Counted from the first letter of the stretch, positions 25,453-35,709 are shown. The stretch is 64,000 bases of DNA from Polyangiaceae bacterium (GCA_025353725.1 JANXOF010000095.1:241678-305677); one strand, 5' to 3'. Translations and numbers: made by a program. Notes: generated by a model from the letters alone, not told the origin.

Positions 25453-27927
25453 CTACTTAGGCACCTCAAAAGCGTGGCGAAGGGTTTGAGAAGGTCCGTC
25501 AAACGGCGCGATCTTCGCGCGCCGAAACTGGCTCGCCACGCATTCGCCCTCTTTGGTTCCTGCGTAGGGCGGCTCGACGGAGACACTCAACGCCGTACCG
25601 TCAGCGCTAAACGTGACGACCGCGGTGCCCGGCCCGCTAATGCCGCCTGCTTTCTTGCAGAATGCGAGCACACCGTTAGCCTGCGTAAGGCGCGAGCGCG
25701 CAGCGCTCTCGCTAAAGGCTGTAGCGTCGAACGGTGACTTCGACGAGGCGGAAGCCACCGGGGAGACGGGCGCCGGCGATGCGACGGCGACTGGCGCGAC
25801 TGGCGCGACTGGCGCGGCCGGCGTTGCCGCGAGGACCGGAGAAAGAGGCGCCGGAGGTCGAGAGGACGGCGGCGTGGATGGGTCGGCCTCTGGCGCCGCC
25901 AAGCTTGGTTCACCCAGCGCCTCAGGCAATGCGACGGAGACCGCCGAGGCAGGGACTGCGACCGGCGCGGCAGACGGCGGCTCCGCAGCGCGTGCCGAAG
26001 CGGAACCGACCGCGTCAGGAGACGCGACCGCCGCCTTCCCCGGAGCGAGCAAGAGGTCGCGCTGGGCGTGGCGCGCACGAAGGGCTACCGCGCCCAAGCC
26101 GAGCCCGCCGACGGCGAGCACCACAAGAACGATAGCTATCGCCGCGACCGGCAGCGGCGACCCGACGTTCAGGGGACCGGTCGAAACGCGGGGAGTCACT
26201 TGCGACGTGGGCGGCTGACCCGCGAGCAGGGGATTTGGCATGGTGGGTCTTTCGTGCGCAACGCCCTCCATCGGCAACCCCACGGGGAGAGAGGCCGCCC
26301 GTTCGCTCGCGGCGCTGGCGGAGGTCGGCTGCGGCCACGCCCGAGGCACACCGGCCGTCTTACTTGCGGGCGGGGCCATCATCAGCGTGCCGCCAAGCGA
26401 CGACTGTTGCGCACGAACCCCCGGCGACGCCGAAGACACGATCGCGGAGTTCACAGTGACGCGCGCTACCTTGGCGTCCGCGTTGTCCGTAGAAAGCGTG
26501 CGAAGGACCTCGTTCGATGGTGCCCCCACCCTCGTGGCAGCCTCATCGTCTTCATCGATGGCGCGCATGGGACCCGCAGGGTCATGGGCCGATGAACCAT
26601 ATTCTGGTGGTAAATCGACGCCGGGCACGGTGGCAAAGCGCGCGGTCGCGGGCGACGACGGACGTTCGGGCATGAAGCCGAGCGGTTCGTGCCCACTTCG
26701 CGCGTCGATGGGAAGCGCGGTACCGTCAGGCGTCGCGGCGGATGGCGGCGCGTAAGCCGCGTGCGGTAGCAGCAGCGGGAGCGAGCCGGGGTTGGGTGAG
26801 TGGATACGAAGCGGCATCGTGCGCGCGAGCGGTTTGCCTCCAATCGCCGCATCCTTCGGCGCCAGCGGGGTGTGCGACGAGCGGCCCACGTGAGGGTCAC
26901 CGCTGGCAAACGAGAATCCCCCCAGTGGCGTCGCGGAAACAGCAGGCATCGCGGCCGTGGCATACGAGCGCTGCGCGGCCATCGCGCTCGCGGCGCCGAG
27001 CTCTCGCGCAAACGTAAGGCTTCGCCAAAACTCGCCCGCGGAGGGCCAGCGGTGCGCGGGATCAAGGGCCGTGGCACGCGCGAACGCTTGTTCAACCTCT
27101 TCGGAAACAGCCACGCCGAGCGAACGCGGCGTGGGCCGCCGGCGCGGGTCTGTCGTGAAGCGCGCAAAGTCACCGAGGTGCGTTCCCTCAACTACGCTCC
27201 TGTCGCGAAGCGCTTCGAGCAAAATAACGGCGAACGAGTAAACGTCCGAAGCCGCCCCCACAGCTCCGATGCGCTCGTCGAATTGCTCCGGCGCACCGTA
27301 AGCAGGAGCGAACATCCGAATCTGCCCGACCGTCGGAGCGCGCGGCCCCAAGTCGAGTGCGCTGTCATGCATCAACTTAGCAACGCCGAAGTCGAGGACC
27401 TTCATTTTCGCGCCCTTCGCGGAGCTCGAGAGAAAGAGGTTGCCAGGGTTTAGGTCTCGATGAACGACGCCTTGCGCGTGCGCGTAAGCGAGGCCGTCTG
27501 CCGCGGCGGCGAAAAGGTCCACGATTTCTTCGAGGGAACGCCCTGATTCTCGGCGCGCTTGCCGGACCGTGAAATCGTTTTGAACGGTGCGCCCCTCAAG
27601 CCACTCGAGCACCATGTAGGGAACAAGGCCACCCGTCGCCGGCGCTTGAGTGGTGCCCGCAGCAATGCTGCGAACGATATGAAGGTTGCCCTGCGAGAGC
27701 CGGTAAAGGATGCGACTCTCATCCCGAAAGCGCTGCACAAAGCTGTCGACTAGGGACGTCCCGAGCGCCGCGGGCAGCTTCAAACACTTGACGGCGATGG
27801 GCTCATGGAGCCCCTGGTGATGGCCTCGATAGACCGCGCTGAAACCGCCCTCGCCGACAAGCTTGTCTACGCGGAACTGGCCATCGAGGACCTGACCGAC
27901 GAGCCCAAACGGGTCGGCTACACTCAC
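25453..27927 (-). CDS. Transmembrane Ser/Thr protein kinase with AgmX/PglI-like C-terminus
   Basis: 824 residues from a GTG start. The N-terminal kinase has Gly-loop GEGGFSAVYRG (about 25-35), Lys47 in AVKCLK, catalytic loop HRDLNPGN (Asp about 158) and DFG (about 179-181). A long Pro/Ala/Ser-rich linker leads to a membrane helix at about 592-617. An extracytoplasmic low-complexity stretch (APVAPVAPVA) then leads to a final domain at about 735-824 that resembles the AgmX/PglI C-terminal module of myxobacteria (FCKKAGGISG, VVTFSADGTALSVSV, GTKEGECVASQF). The outer domain may sense a ligand or partner. Nearby genes do not reveal its target. Confidence 0.93.
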   Translation of the reverse strand: MSVADPFGLVGQVLDGQFRVDKLVGEGGFSAVYRGHHQGLHEPIAVKCLKLPAALGTSLVDSFVQRFRDESRILYRLSQGNLHIVRSIAAGTTQAPATGGLVPYMVLEWLEGRTVQNDFTVRQARRESGRSLEEIVDLFAAAADGLAYAHAQGVVHRDLNPGNLFLSSSAKGAKMKVLDFGVAKLMHDSALDLGPRAPTVGQIRMFAPAYGAPEQFDERIGAVGAASDVYSFAVILLEALRDRSVVEGTHLGDFARFTTDPRRRPTPRSLGVAVSEEVEQAFARATALDPAHRWPSAGEFWRSLTFARELGAASAMAAQRSYATAAMPAVSATPLGGFSFASGDPHVGRSSHTPLAPKDAAIGGKPLARTMPLRIHSPNPGSLPLLLPHAAYAPPSAATPDGTALPIDARSGHEPLGFMPERPSSPATARFATVPGVDLPPEYGSSAHDPAGPMRAIDEDDEAATRVGAPSNEVLRTLSTDNADAKVARVTVNSAIVSSASPGVRAQQSSLGGTLMMAPPASKTAGVPRAWPQPTSASAASERAASLPVGLPMEGVAHERPTMPNPLLAGQPPTSQVTPRVSTGPLNVGSPLPVAAIAIVLVVLAVGGLGLGAVALRARHAQRDLLLAPGKAAVASPDAVGSASARAAEPPSAAPVAVPASAVSVALPEALGEPSLAAPEADPSTPPSSRPPAPLSPVLAATPAAPVAPVAPVAVASPAPVSPVASASSKSPFDATAFSESAARSRLTQANGVLAFCKKAGGISGPGTAVVTFSADGTALSVSVEPPYAGTKEGECVASQFRRAKIAPFDGPSQTLRHAFEVPK
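25790..25816 (+). repeat. Three tandem 9-bp units inside the kinase gene
   Basis: ACTGGCGCG is repeated three times in a row. On the coding (minus) strand it encodes the PVA-rich spacer between the membrane helix and the C-terminal domain. Slippage here would change spacer length in 3-residue steps. Confidence 0.7.
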
Positions 27928-28018
27928 GCCCCAACGCTAACACCTTTCGGACATGGGCTCCTTCGCGTTTGGCCCCACAACGCTTTCCGCGCCCCCGCGC
28001 AGACCCGTCCCGTTCTCG

Positions 28019-28834
28019 CTAGTGGGCGTCGCGCGCGACACCTCCGCCGTACCATGCACAGCGGAAGCCGACGGCGCCCCAATGACGTTCGGCAGACGTC
28101 GTAAAAATCGCATCATACTCGGCGTAAGGGCCCCCCGCGAGATGGCCACCGAGCATCCGGAACAACCGAAACTCGTGGTGCACCCCAAGGCCCGCAAACG
28201 ATTGCGAGCCGTCCGCGCTTGGGAACGGTCCCTTCGCCTGCAGCTCGGTGCCGCCGATGCCCGCTTGCCCATAGACCGAAATGTCGGCGAGCCTAGGGAA
28301 CAGTCGCACAAGAGGAAACACCTCCGCGCGAAACCCGACGGCGAATCCGGTCGACTTCCACGAACTGCTCTCGAACTTTGCGACGTTCACCATGGGCCCG
28401 AAAGAAAAAAAGTCAGTGAGCGCGCCGATCAAGAACACCGTCGTTGACGTGCCGACGAGCAGTGGGCTTTGCGAGTAAAAGTCTGGGTTGCCAATAAGAC
28501 GCGCGTTGTTCGGGTATCCGCTCGCCCCTGCGAACGCGATTCCAGGTGCCACCCCTAGAACGAGGCCCGCTCGACGCTCAGCGACGACCGCGCGTAACGT
28601 AGGGTCGTCGCGGCCGTTGGCGAGAGTCGCGGGTGACGCCTGCGCCGCCAAGGGCTCAGCTTCTACGGCCACACGCGGTGAGCTCATCGGCTCGGCCGCG
28701 TGCGCGTCCGAAGGCGCGACCACTGTGCCCACGATACCGAACATCCCCAACATCGTGGCGATGAGGGGGCTGAAGCGGCTGAAGCGGCTGATGGGATTGA
28801 CCGACGCGAACGCGGACGGGAGGGGACCACGCAT
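28019..28834 (-). CDS. Putative outer-membrane or secreted protein
   Basis: About 271 residues from the ATG at 28834; a longer frame reaches 28891. The signal peptide ends near PSDAHAAEP. The mature part has alternating hydrophobic and aromatic residues and many Gly, and ends with AWYGGGVARDAH, which suggests a beta-barrel or similar beta-rich envelope protein. No motif identifies it. It is divergent from glyA, with 62 bases between the two starts, and lies upstream of the kinase gene on the same strand, 91 bases from the kinase start. Confidence 0.65.
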   Translation of the reverse strand: MRGPLPSAFASVNPISRFSRFSPLIATMLGMFGIVGTVVAPSDAHAAEPMSSPRVAVEAEPLAAQASPATLANGRDDPTLRAVVAERRAGLVLGVAPGIAFAGASGYPNNARLIGNPDFYSQSPLLVGTSTTVFLIGALTDFFSFGPMVNVAKFESSSWKSTGFAVGFRAEVFPLVRLFPRLADISVYGQAGIGGTELQAKGPFPSADGSQSFAGLGVHHEFRLFRMLGGHLAGGPYAEYDAIFTTSAERHWGAVGFRCAWYGGGVARDAH

Positions 28835-28896
28835 GGCTTGTGTATATACGACTCCTGGTTCGTGACGCGGCGAGATTTGTCGGCTAATCACGTCTC

Positions 28897-30186
28897 ATGG
28901 CCGAGCGAAACCTCCATCAGGCAGATCCCGAAATCGCGAAGCTCATCGACGATGAAAACGTTCGAGAGCACGATTCAATGCGCCTCATCGCGAGCGAGAA
29001 TTACGCTTCGCGCGCCGTCATGGAGGCCACGGGCTCGTGCCTGACCAACAAGTACTCCGAAGGATATGCGCGGAAGCGTTACTACGAGGGACAGCAGGTC
29101 ATTGACCAAGTCGAAGAACTCGCGATCGCCCGACTGAAGGAGCTGTTCAGCCGTCATGCGAGCGGCGGAGGCCTCACCGGCGCGGAAGACGACCTCCACG
29201 TCAACGTGCAGCCATACTCGGGTAGCCCCGCGAACCTCGCGGTTTATCTTGCCTTTCTTCAGCCTGGCGACGTGGTTATGGGACTCGGCTTGCCTGCGGG
29301 CGGGCACCTCACGCATGGGCACTCGGTATCGATTACCGGGAAGTACTTCAAGAGCGTGCCGTTCGGCGTGCGCCGCGAAGATCACCGCATCGACATGGAG
29401 GATGTACGGCGCCTCGCGCTCGAGCACAGGCCAAAGCTGCTGTGGGCCGGAACGACGGCGTACCCCCGAACGCTCGACTTCGCCGCCTTCCGCTCGATCG
29501 CTGACGAGGTGGGGGCGATCCTCGCCGCAGACATCGCTCACATCTCGGGCCTCGTGGCGGCAGGAGTTCATCCTTCGCCCATCGGTATCGCCGACGTCGT
29601 CACGTCGACGACGCACAAGACATTCCGAGGCCCACGCGGAGGCATGATTTTCTGTAAAAAGACTCACGCGTCCGCCATCGACAAGGCCGTTTTCCCTGGC
29701 CTCCAAGGCGGCCCGCATAACCACACGACGGCAGCCATCGCCGTGGCCGCGCGGGAAGCGCTCGACCCTTCGTTCACGGTCTACGCGCAGCGCGTGGTCG
29801 ACAACGCGAAGGTGCTCGCGGCAGGCCTTGTCGACCTTGGCTTCGACGTGACCACGGGCGGCACCGACAACCACCTCATGCTCCTCGATCTGACGCGCAA
29901 AAACATAGCCGGGAAGCCCGCGGCGCGCGCGCTCGACCGTGCCGGCATCGTCGGAAACTACAACGCCGTTCCTTTCGACCCGAGGAAGCCGTTCGACCCG
30001 TCGGGCCTACGCATCGGTACGCCAGCGGTCACCTCGCGCGGCATGGGCAAAGTGGAGATGGAGAAGCTCGCCGTGTGGATCGATCGCGCCATTGGCAGCG
30101 CCACCGACGAGGCGGAGCTGGGGCAGATCGCGCAAGAGGTGAAAGATCTCTGCGCGAAATTTCCAGCGCCAGGCCTGCGCATCTAA
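28897..30186 (+). CDS. glyA: Serine hydroxymethyltransferase
   Basis: PLP enzyme that converts serine and tetrahydrofolate to glycine and 5,10-methylene-THF. 429 residues. Motifs include RLIASENYASRAVMEA, NKYSEGYARKRYYEG, GGHLTHGH and the PLP-Lys site STTHKTFRGPRGG (Lys about 241). Compared with typical family members there is an insertion of about a dozen residues (RHASGGGLTGAEDD, about 86-99) before NVQPYSGS. The start ATG begins MAERNLHQADPE, the usual N-terminus of this family. It is apparently monocistronic. Confidence 0.97.
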   Translation: MAERNLHQADPEIAKLIDDENVREHDSMRLIASENYASRAVMEATGSCLTNKYSEGYARKRYYEGQQVIDQVEELAIARLKELFSRHASGGGLTGAEDDLHVNVQPYSGSPANLAVYLAFLQPGDVVMGLGLPAGGHLTHGHSVSITGKYFKSVPFGVRREDHRIDMEDVRRLALEHRPKLLWAGTTAYPRTLDFAAFRSIADEVGAILAADIAHISGLVAAGVHPSPIGIADVVTSTTHKTFRGPRGGMIFCKKTHASAIDKAVFPGLQGGPHNHTTAAIAVAAREALDPSFTVYAQRVVDNAKVLAAGLVDLGFDVTTGGTDNHLMLLDLTRKNIAGKPAARALDRAGIVGNYNAVPFDPRKPFDPSGLRIGTPAVTSRGMGKVEMEKLAVWIDRAIGSATDEAELGQIAQEVKDLCAKFPAPGLRI

Positions 30187-30297
30187 CACGATGCTGGCTC
30201 GAAGTTCCTGGCGCTAAGCGTTCCCTGAACCGCGGCTCTCACCGCTCAAGCAAGAGTCTTCATGAGGGCCCCAGGGTAGGGCGATATGCGACCCTAA

Positions 30298-31413
30298 TTG
30301 CAGACCGCAAACCTATTTGAGCTCAAACCAACTTGTCCGCGTTTAGAGTGCCGGCCCTTGTCTTTTAGCCGGTCCTCAGGCCTCCTTGTCCCCGCTGCGT
30401 GGGCAACAGCTCTTGCGCTGTTCGCCCTGGCCGCTCCAATCAAGGCGAACGACCTTTCGCTTGAGTCGATTTCGACTCGTGAGCCGCCGACACCTGACCC
30501 TCGCGTCCCGGAGCCGAAGGTGCCTACGTCTCTAGCCGACGCGCCCGTCGCGTTTGACCACTGGCGTGGGCTGAGCTTCGGAGCCTACCTCGCGCCCGTC
30601 ACCGACTTCGTCGCGGAAGACGGCGGCTTCGACGTTGTGGTGCACTTTCATGGTGGGGAGATGGCCGAAAAAGAGCTGAAAGCGAGCGGCGTCAACGCCG
30701 TCTTCGTCGCGTGCGGGTTCGGGATAGGAAGCAATGCCTACAGCTCCGCGCTCGCAAGTCCGTTGCGCTTTCAAGCCATGCTCGACGAATTGGTTAAGAC
30801 TCTCGCGTTACGCTCTGGGAAAGCGAACCTCCGGATACGAAATCTTGCTCTTGCGTCCTGGAGCGCAGGCTTTACCGCGGTTGGCAAGGTCCTCGGCGTC
30901 GATCGGTACTATGGGATGGTCGACACCGTCATTCTGAATGACAGCCTTCACTCGCAGTACCTTCCGGCGGGTGCCACGGAGAACTCAAACGTCAAGCTCT
31001 CGGGCGCCAGCGACTTGGAGGCCGTTTCCCGCGTCGACCTCCGGATGATTCGTTCGTTCGTGCGCTTCGCGAGAGACGCGAGCCTGGGAACGAAAGCCAT
31101 GACGATGACTCACTCCGCGATCGCTCCGCACGACTACGCCAGCTCGACCGAAGCGACCCAAGCCCTACTTACGGCCATCGAGGTTCCGCTCACCCGTAGG
31201 AAGCGTGAGGAGGAAGCGCCCTCGGCGAACTGGCGGGGCCTGACACTGACCAACAGCGCAGATTCAGGCAATCTACATGTTCGCGGATTTCGGGGTAGAG
31301 GGCCGCGAGACCACGTCGACCAGCTGTATCTGATCGGCGAATCCCTGAAGTCAGCGTTAGTTCCTCGGTGGAAGCATGAGGGGAGACTCGTCTATACTCG
31401 AGCGCGTGAGTAG
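30298..31413 (+). CDS. Putative exported alpha/beta hydrolase-like protein
   Basis: 371 residues if the TTG at 30298 is the start; a TTG at 30358 would give a more ordinary signal peptide (start LSFSRSSGLLV then AAWATALALFALAA). There is no in-frame ATG or GTG before the signal region, so the start is uncertain. The mature part has VVVHFHGGEMAEKE (an oxyanion-hole-like HGG), SWSAGF (nucleophile elbow, SxSxG in place of GxSxG), and later MTHSAIAPHDYASS, which could supply the catalytic His. Substrate unknown. It overlaps the start of the priming transferase gene, so it is tied to the polysaccharide cluster. Confidence 0.6.
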   Translation: MQTANLFELKPTCPRLECRPLSFSRSSGLLVPAAWATALALFALAAPIKANDLSLESISTREPPTPDPRVPEPKVPTSLADAPVAFDHWRGLSFGAYLAPVTDFVAEDGGFDVVVHFHGGEMAEKELKASGVNAVFVACGFGIGSNAYSSALASPLRFQAMLDELVKTLALRSGKANLRIRNLALASWSAGFTAVGKVLGVDRYYGMVDTVILNDSLHSQYLPAGATENSNVKLSGASDLEAVSRVDLRMIRSFVRFARDASLGTKAMTMTHSAIAPHDYASSTEATQALLTAIEVPLTRRKREEEAPSANWRGLTLTNSADSGNLHVRGFRGRGPRDHVDQLYLIGESLKSALVPRWKHEGRLVYTRARE

Positions 31414-33805
31414 CTCCGACGAAGACCGCGACGGCAAGCCGGCGAACACGCAGGTGGACACGCAGGCGAGCGCGCGTGGACCGTCAGCCCTACGGGGCCC
31501 AGCGCCGAAGGCGGCCCCAGCGCCGAAGGCCGGGCCAGCAACCACAGACTTCACGGCGCTCCGAGCGAGCGAACTCCCGCATCGTGCGGTTCCCATGGCC
31601 GCGCCAAGCGAAACGGACGGCGAGATTTCGCCTATCCTGGCGAGGCTCGCTCCAGCCGCTGGCGCCTCAAGGCCGCCCACGATTACCATTCGACCCACGC
31701 CCTTCGACCCTATCGGTATCTCCTCTGCTCTAGGATCCGGTGCCCCGTCTGCGCTCAGCGGTGGGTCCGCCCTGACAACGCAGGGCGTGAGAATCCCTCA
31801 AGGCGGCATGCTGGGGTCCTCGGCACCCAGAGCGCCACGTCGCGTGGGAAGCCTCCTTTGTGAGGTGCTGATGCGCAACGGCGAAGTGACACAAGACGCT
31901 GTCGACCGAGCCATCGCGATCCAAGAGGAGAGAGGAGGGCAAATCGGGCGCATCCTCGTCTCGCTCGGCGCGTGCACGGAGGACGCTATCGCGCGCGCCC
32001 TGCTCGAACAATTAAAAGCCAGGAAAGGCGACGGCTATGGAGCAGACGTCTCCCTTGCTGCACGTGAAAATAAAGACGTCGCGGGTTTAAAGGTTCTCAC
32101 CAAGCCCCATTACACGATTCTTACACTTCTACTCACTGACCTTTTTTCGCTTACGCTGGCCGCGCTGCTGGCGACCGCCGTCCACTGGGCGCGCACGTAC
32201 TCGGACCTTGGCGGCATCGATTGGACTTCATGGCTTGTCGTAGGGCCATCGATAGCTCTGTGCATGCTTACCTTTCTAGGCCTCGAGCTCTATTCACCAA
32301 TGGCAAAAAGCACCCCGGACGAGATCCGGGACGTCGTCTTCGCGACGTCGCTCGTGCATCTCGGCGCGTCGGTTCTTTCTACGCTCGGCGACTTGCCCAT
32401 CGTGAAGTGGGGGGTATTCGTACGCGGGGTGTGGTGGGTAGCGACCCTGTTCCTCGTTCCGGTTGTCCGCGCTCTCGTACGGAGCAAGCTGTGCACTCAG
32501 GCTTGGTGGGGTATTCCCGTGTGTGTGCTCGGGGCCGCAAAAACAGGCCGACTCATCGTGAGGACACTAAAAGCGCAACCTCGGTCGGGTCTCAAACCGG
32601 TCATGCTCCTCGACGACGACCCGGCGAAGCACGGCACCCTCCGCGCAAGTTTTGCGAACGAAGTGATGGAGGTTTACTCCGTCAATGTCTCCGCCGCGCA
32701 CTTTATGAGCGAGTCGCAGCGGCAGGCACTCTCCGACGATCTCTTCGGTCCCGAGAGCGAGGTCAATATGCCGATTAGCACGGACCATATTCCTAGTCCG
32801 CCCTCCTCGTGGCACTCGAAACTCGACGTCTCGGCGAGTGACGACAACCAGTTTCTCGGCCCTGAGAGCGCGAAGACGCGCGGTCGCGAGCGTCCCGTAC
32901 CGAAGGACGCCTCGCTGTTCCCGCGTGGTAAGTTCGCGGAGGTCGAGGGCGTACCCGTCGTGGGCGAGTTATCACTCGCACCTATTCTCGCGCAGCGGCT
33001 GAAGATCCCCTACGCGGTTCTCGCCATGCCGGGCGTCGAGGGACCAAAGCTGCTTCAAATCGTGGAGCGCGTAGGCGGAAAGTTTTCGCATCTCCTCGTG
33101 ATTCCGGACCTCTTCGGGTTCGCAACGCTCGGTGTGCCGGCGAAGAACCTGGGAGGAATTCTAGGCGTCGAGGTCCGTCAGCAACTCCTCCTCCCCGGCC
33201 CGCGCCTGGCCAAACGAGTGATGGACGCCACGCTGACAAGCCTAGGTGTTTTCTTCGTACTTCCGTTTCTTGCGCTTATTGCGCTGCTTATCAAGCTCGA
33301 TTCGAAGGGGTCAGTCTTCTACTCGCAGAACCGCCTTGGCAAAGACGGCGAATTTTTCAAAGCCTACAAGTTCCGCACCATGCACGGAGACGGCGAGGCG
33401 CGCCTGAAAGCCATTCTCGACGACGACCCGCAGCTCCGTGCAGAGTACGAAATTTACCATAAACTTCGTAAGGATCCGCGTGTCACACGAATCGGCCGTG
33501 TGCTCCGGAAGTTCTCGCTCGACGAATTTCCTCAATTGCTCAATGTCATCCTTGGCGACATGAGCCTCGTCGGACCTCGTCCCTACATCGAGCGTGAAGT
33601 CACTGAAATGGGAGGCCAGGAAAAAATCATTCTGCGAGCTCCTCCGGGAATGACGGGCATGTGGCAAGTCAGCGACCGAAACGCAACGAGCTTCGCGCAA
33701 CGCGTACAGATTGACGTGTACTACGTGCGAAACTGGTCTCCCTGGCTCGACGTTCATATTCTTGCAAAAACATTCGGCGTCGTCGTCAAAGGCTCGGGGG
33801 TTTAG
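31376..33805 (+). CDS. Polyprenyl glycosylphosphotransferase (EPS priming enzyme) with GspE/MshEN-like N-terminal domain
   Basis: 809 residues. A disordered Ala/Pro-rich N-terminus (1-150) precedes a GspE-N/MshEN-like helical domain at about 156-213 ([18 protein letters not shown]). Several membrane helices follow (about 246-366), then a nucleotide-binding-like domain with [11 protein letters not shown], and the C-terminal bacterial sugar transferase domain (613-809) with [14 protein letters not shown] and DMSLVGPRP. The last domain moves a sugar-1-phosphate onto undecaprenyl phosphate at the inner membrane, the first step of Wzx/Wzy polysaccharide synthesis. ATG 31376 is preferred; GTG 31406 is an alternative. 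Confidence 0.93.
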   Translation: MRGDSSILERVSSSDEDRDGKPANTQVDTQASARGPSALRGPAPKAAPAPKAGPATTDFTALRASELPHRAVPMAAPSETDGEISPILARLAPAAGASRPPTITIRPTPFDPIGISSALGSGAPSALSGGSALTTQGVRIPQGGMLGSSAPRAPRRVGSLLCEVLMRNGEVTQDAVDRAIAIQEERGGQIGRILVSLGACTEDAIARALLEQLKARKGDGYGADVSLAARENKDVAGLKVLTKPHYTILTLLLTDLFSLTLAALLATAVHWARTYSDLGGIDWTSWLVVGPSIALCMLTFLGLELYSPMAKSTPDEIRDVVFATSLVHLGASVLSTLGDLPIVKWGVFVRGVWWVATLFLVPVVRALVRSKLCTQAWWGIPVCVLGAAKTGRLIVRTLKAQPRSGLKPVMLLDDDPAKHGTLRASFANEVMEVYSVNVSAAHFMSESQRQALSDDLFGPESEVNMPISTDHIPSPPSSWHSKLDVSASDDNQFLGPESAKTRGRERPVPKDASLFPRGKFAEVEGVPVVGELSLAPILAQRLKIPYAVLAMPGVEGPKLLQIVERVGGKFSHLLVIPDLFGFATLGVPAKNLGGILGVEVRQQLLLPGPRLAKRVMDATLTSLGVFFVLPFLALIALLIKLDSKGSVFYSQNRLGKDGEFFKAYKFRTMHGDGEARLKAILDDDPQLRAEYEIYHKLRKDPRVTRIGRVLRKFSLDEFPQLLNVILGDMSLVGPRPYIEREVTEMGGQEKIILRAPPGMTGMWQVSDRNATSFAQRVQIDVYYVRNWSPWLDVHILAKTFGVVVKGSGV

Positions 33806-33806
33806 C

Positions 33807-34403
33807 GTGGCACTCCTTCGCAACATCGTGGCGGACGCTTTCGAACTCGCTCGCTCGATGCGGCGCGTGGGCGATGACAACGTGTCTGAACTGCCTCACC
33901 CGACGCCTCGGAGCGCCGTGCAGGCGGCGCTCTCTCAAGATGGGTACAAGGTTCTCCTCGCCACGCGCTTACGCGAATCGGCGCGGCGATGGCATATCCC
34001 CTTTGCCAACCACGCGCTGCGACTAGCCACCACAGTGCTTTACGGTATCGAGATTGGAAGTGAGATCGAACTCGGCGAAGGCGTGAACTTCGCGCATACG
34101 CTGGGGACGGTCATCGGCGGCACGTCGAAGGTCGGTCGGCGCGTGAAATTCATGGGAAACAACACGGTCGGTACGAACCGAGACAACGGTTGCCCCGTCA
34201 TCGAAGACGACGTTATCGTAGGCTGCGGCGCGCGAATCTTGGGACCGGTTCGCATTGGTAAAGGCGCGTTCATCGGAGCGAATGCCGTCGTCCTCGAAGA
34301 CGTGCCCGCAGGTGCGGTGGCCACAGGTATCCCCGCAAAGGTCCGCGGCAGGAGCGACCGCCACGCGGAGCTTGCGAAGAAACACGACCAGCGCGAGGAC
34401 TGA
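33807..34403 (+). CDS. Serine-acetyltransferase-like hexapeptide acetyltransferase
   Basis: 198 residues from a GTG 1 base after the stop of the priming transferase. The C-terminal half is a left-handed beta-helix: [44 protein letters not shown], then [12 protein letters not shown] and the end motif [13 protein letters not shown]. It resembles CysE-type enzymes but lies in a polysaccharide cluster, where such proteins usually acetylate sugars using acetyl-CoA. The full-length N-terminal helical domain of true CysE appears only partly present. O-acetylation of the repeat unit is the likely role. Confidence 0.85.
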   Translation: MALLRNIVADAFELARSMRRVGDDNVSELPHPTPRSAVQAALSQDGYKVLLATRLRESARRWHIPFANHALRLATTVLYGIEIGSEIELGEGVNFAHTLGTVIGGTSKVGRRVKFMGNNTVGTNRDNGCPVIEDDVIVGCGARILGPVRIGKGAFIGANAVVLEDVPAGAVATGIPAKVRGRSDRHAELAKKHDQRED

Positions 34404-34659
34404 GGGTCAACGGCGAGAGCGTGGCGCGCCGTCACGATCGAGCTGTTCTTGCGCGCCGCTCACGGGCGACGACTGCCGCGCCATTACGCGCGTAGCGCCG
34501 GGTTGCGCGTGGACGACGCGCAGCCGTCGGGTCGGCCCGACCTTCGCATGCGTGCAGAACCTGAGAGTTCCCCACCGTAACTCTGCCTGAAAGGATGCTC
34601 GCGTGCGGCACCAAAGTCAGGCCCTCTAAATTCCATGAGCATACTTGGAGTCAGCCACC

Positions 34660-35709
34660 ATGAAGCACTATCGAACTTCCTTACGTCTCGTCCCGATTGC
34701 CCTTTTCATCGCCTGTTCGACTCGGAGCAACGAACCGGACAACGCGGTCCCTGGCGCGCCCGGGACTGAGCCGCCCGCGACCTCGCTATCTCCCACGGAC
34801 CCGACGAACCGTACCGACACACCGGACGCGATGAAGCGTAATCCAATCGAGAACATACAGCCCGCAAAGCTTGTCCTCGACACGGGCGCGTTTACCGACG
34901 GGCCCATCTGGAGCGTGGCCGAAGGCGTGCTTTTCTTTACGACACCGCTCGGTGAAGGCGGGCTTTATCGCATGAAGCCGGACGGCGCGACGATGAAGGT
35001 ACGAGACGGCAGTCGCGTAACGTCGGAGCTCCCTATTGGCAATACAATCGACAAGTCCGGAACTCTCTTTACCGTCGAGGCAAAGCGCATTGTGCGCGCG
35101 AGCGCGGCGGCGGACGCGGGCGCGCCTCTACCTGTCGCTATGGGGTATGACGACGCGGATGCGGGCCTTGCAACGTTCGATACGCTCAATGACGCCGTCA
35201 TCGCGGCGAACGGCACGATTTATGCGACGGATCCCGGGTATTTCGCGGCGCCGATCGCCAATCGAATTTTTCGCATCACGCCCGCTGGGAAAGTGCTCGT
35301 GGCCGAAGCGTTCGATGAGGTTCCAAGGCCGAACGGAATTGCGCTTTCGCCCGACGGCAAAGCTCTCTTCGTAGGGTTTTCCGAGCCGATCCAGGGAACG
35401 AAACCGTTCGTCCGAAAGTACGAGGTCAACCCCGATGGGTCCCTCGGTACTCACACGAAATTCGTCGAGCTCGGACTCGACCAGGCGCCCGACGGTATCG
35501 AAGTGGACCAAGCTGGGAACCTCTTTGTCGCGACGAAGGCGGGCATCACCGTCTTCAAAAACGATGGCTCACCGCTCGGCGTCGTTGCCATCCCTGAAGT
35601 CCCCACCGCGATGGCGTTCGGCGGACGTGACTTGAAGACGCTTTACGTCACGACTCAGGGCACGAAAATCTTCGAGCTCACGGTGAACGTGAGCGGCATC
35701 GTGCAGTAG
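34660..35709 (+). CDS. SMP-30/gluconolactonase-like lipoprotein, copy 1
   Basis: 349 residues from the ATG at 34660 (GGAG 9 bases upstream). The lipobox is LFIAC. A Thr/Pro-rich linker leads to a six-bladed beta-propeller of the SMP-30/gluconolactonase/LRE type (FTDGPIW, YATDPGYFAAPIANRIF, RPNGIALSPDGKALF, APDGIEVDQAGNLFV). Family members hydrolyse lactones with a bound divalent metal; the Asn and Asp ligand positions seem present but were not aligned. It lies 256 bases after the acetyltransferase gene and is followed by a paralog. Confidence 0.82.
   Translation: MKHYRTSLRLVPIALFIACSTRSNEPDNAVPGAPGTEPPATSLSPTDPTNRTDTPDAMKRNPIENIQPAKLVLDTGAFTDGPIWSVAEGVLFFTTPLGEGGLYRMKPDGATMKVRDGSRVTSELPIGNTIDKSGTLFTVEAKRIVRASAAADAGAPLPVAMGYDDADAGLATFDTLNDAVIAANGTIYATDPGYFAAPIANRIFRITPAGKVLVAEAFDEVPRPNGIALSPDGKALFVGFSEPIQGTKPFVRKYEVNPDGSLGTHTKFVELGLDQAPDGIEVDQAGNLFVATKAGITVFKNDGSPLGVVAIPEVPTAMAFGGRDLKTLYVTTQGTKIFELTVNVSGIVQ

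Noticed and set aside
34404..34659. Possible small gene on either strand in the 256-base gap after the acetyltransferase
   Set aside because: Open frames there lack ribosome sites and recognisable features; most of the gap appears non-coding.
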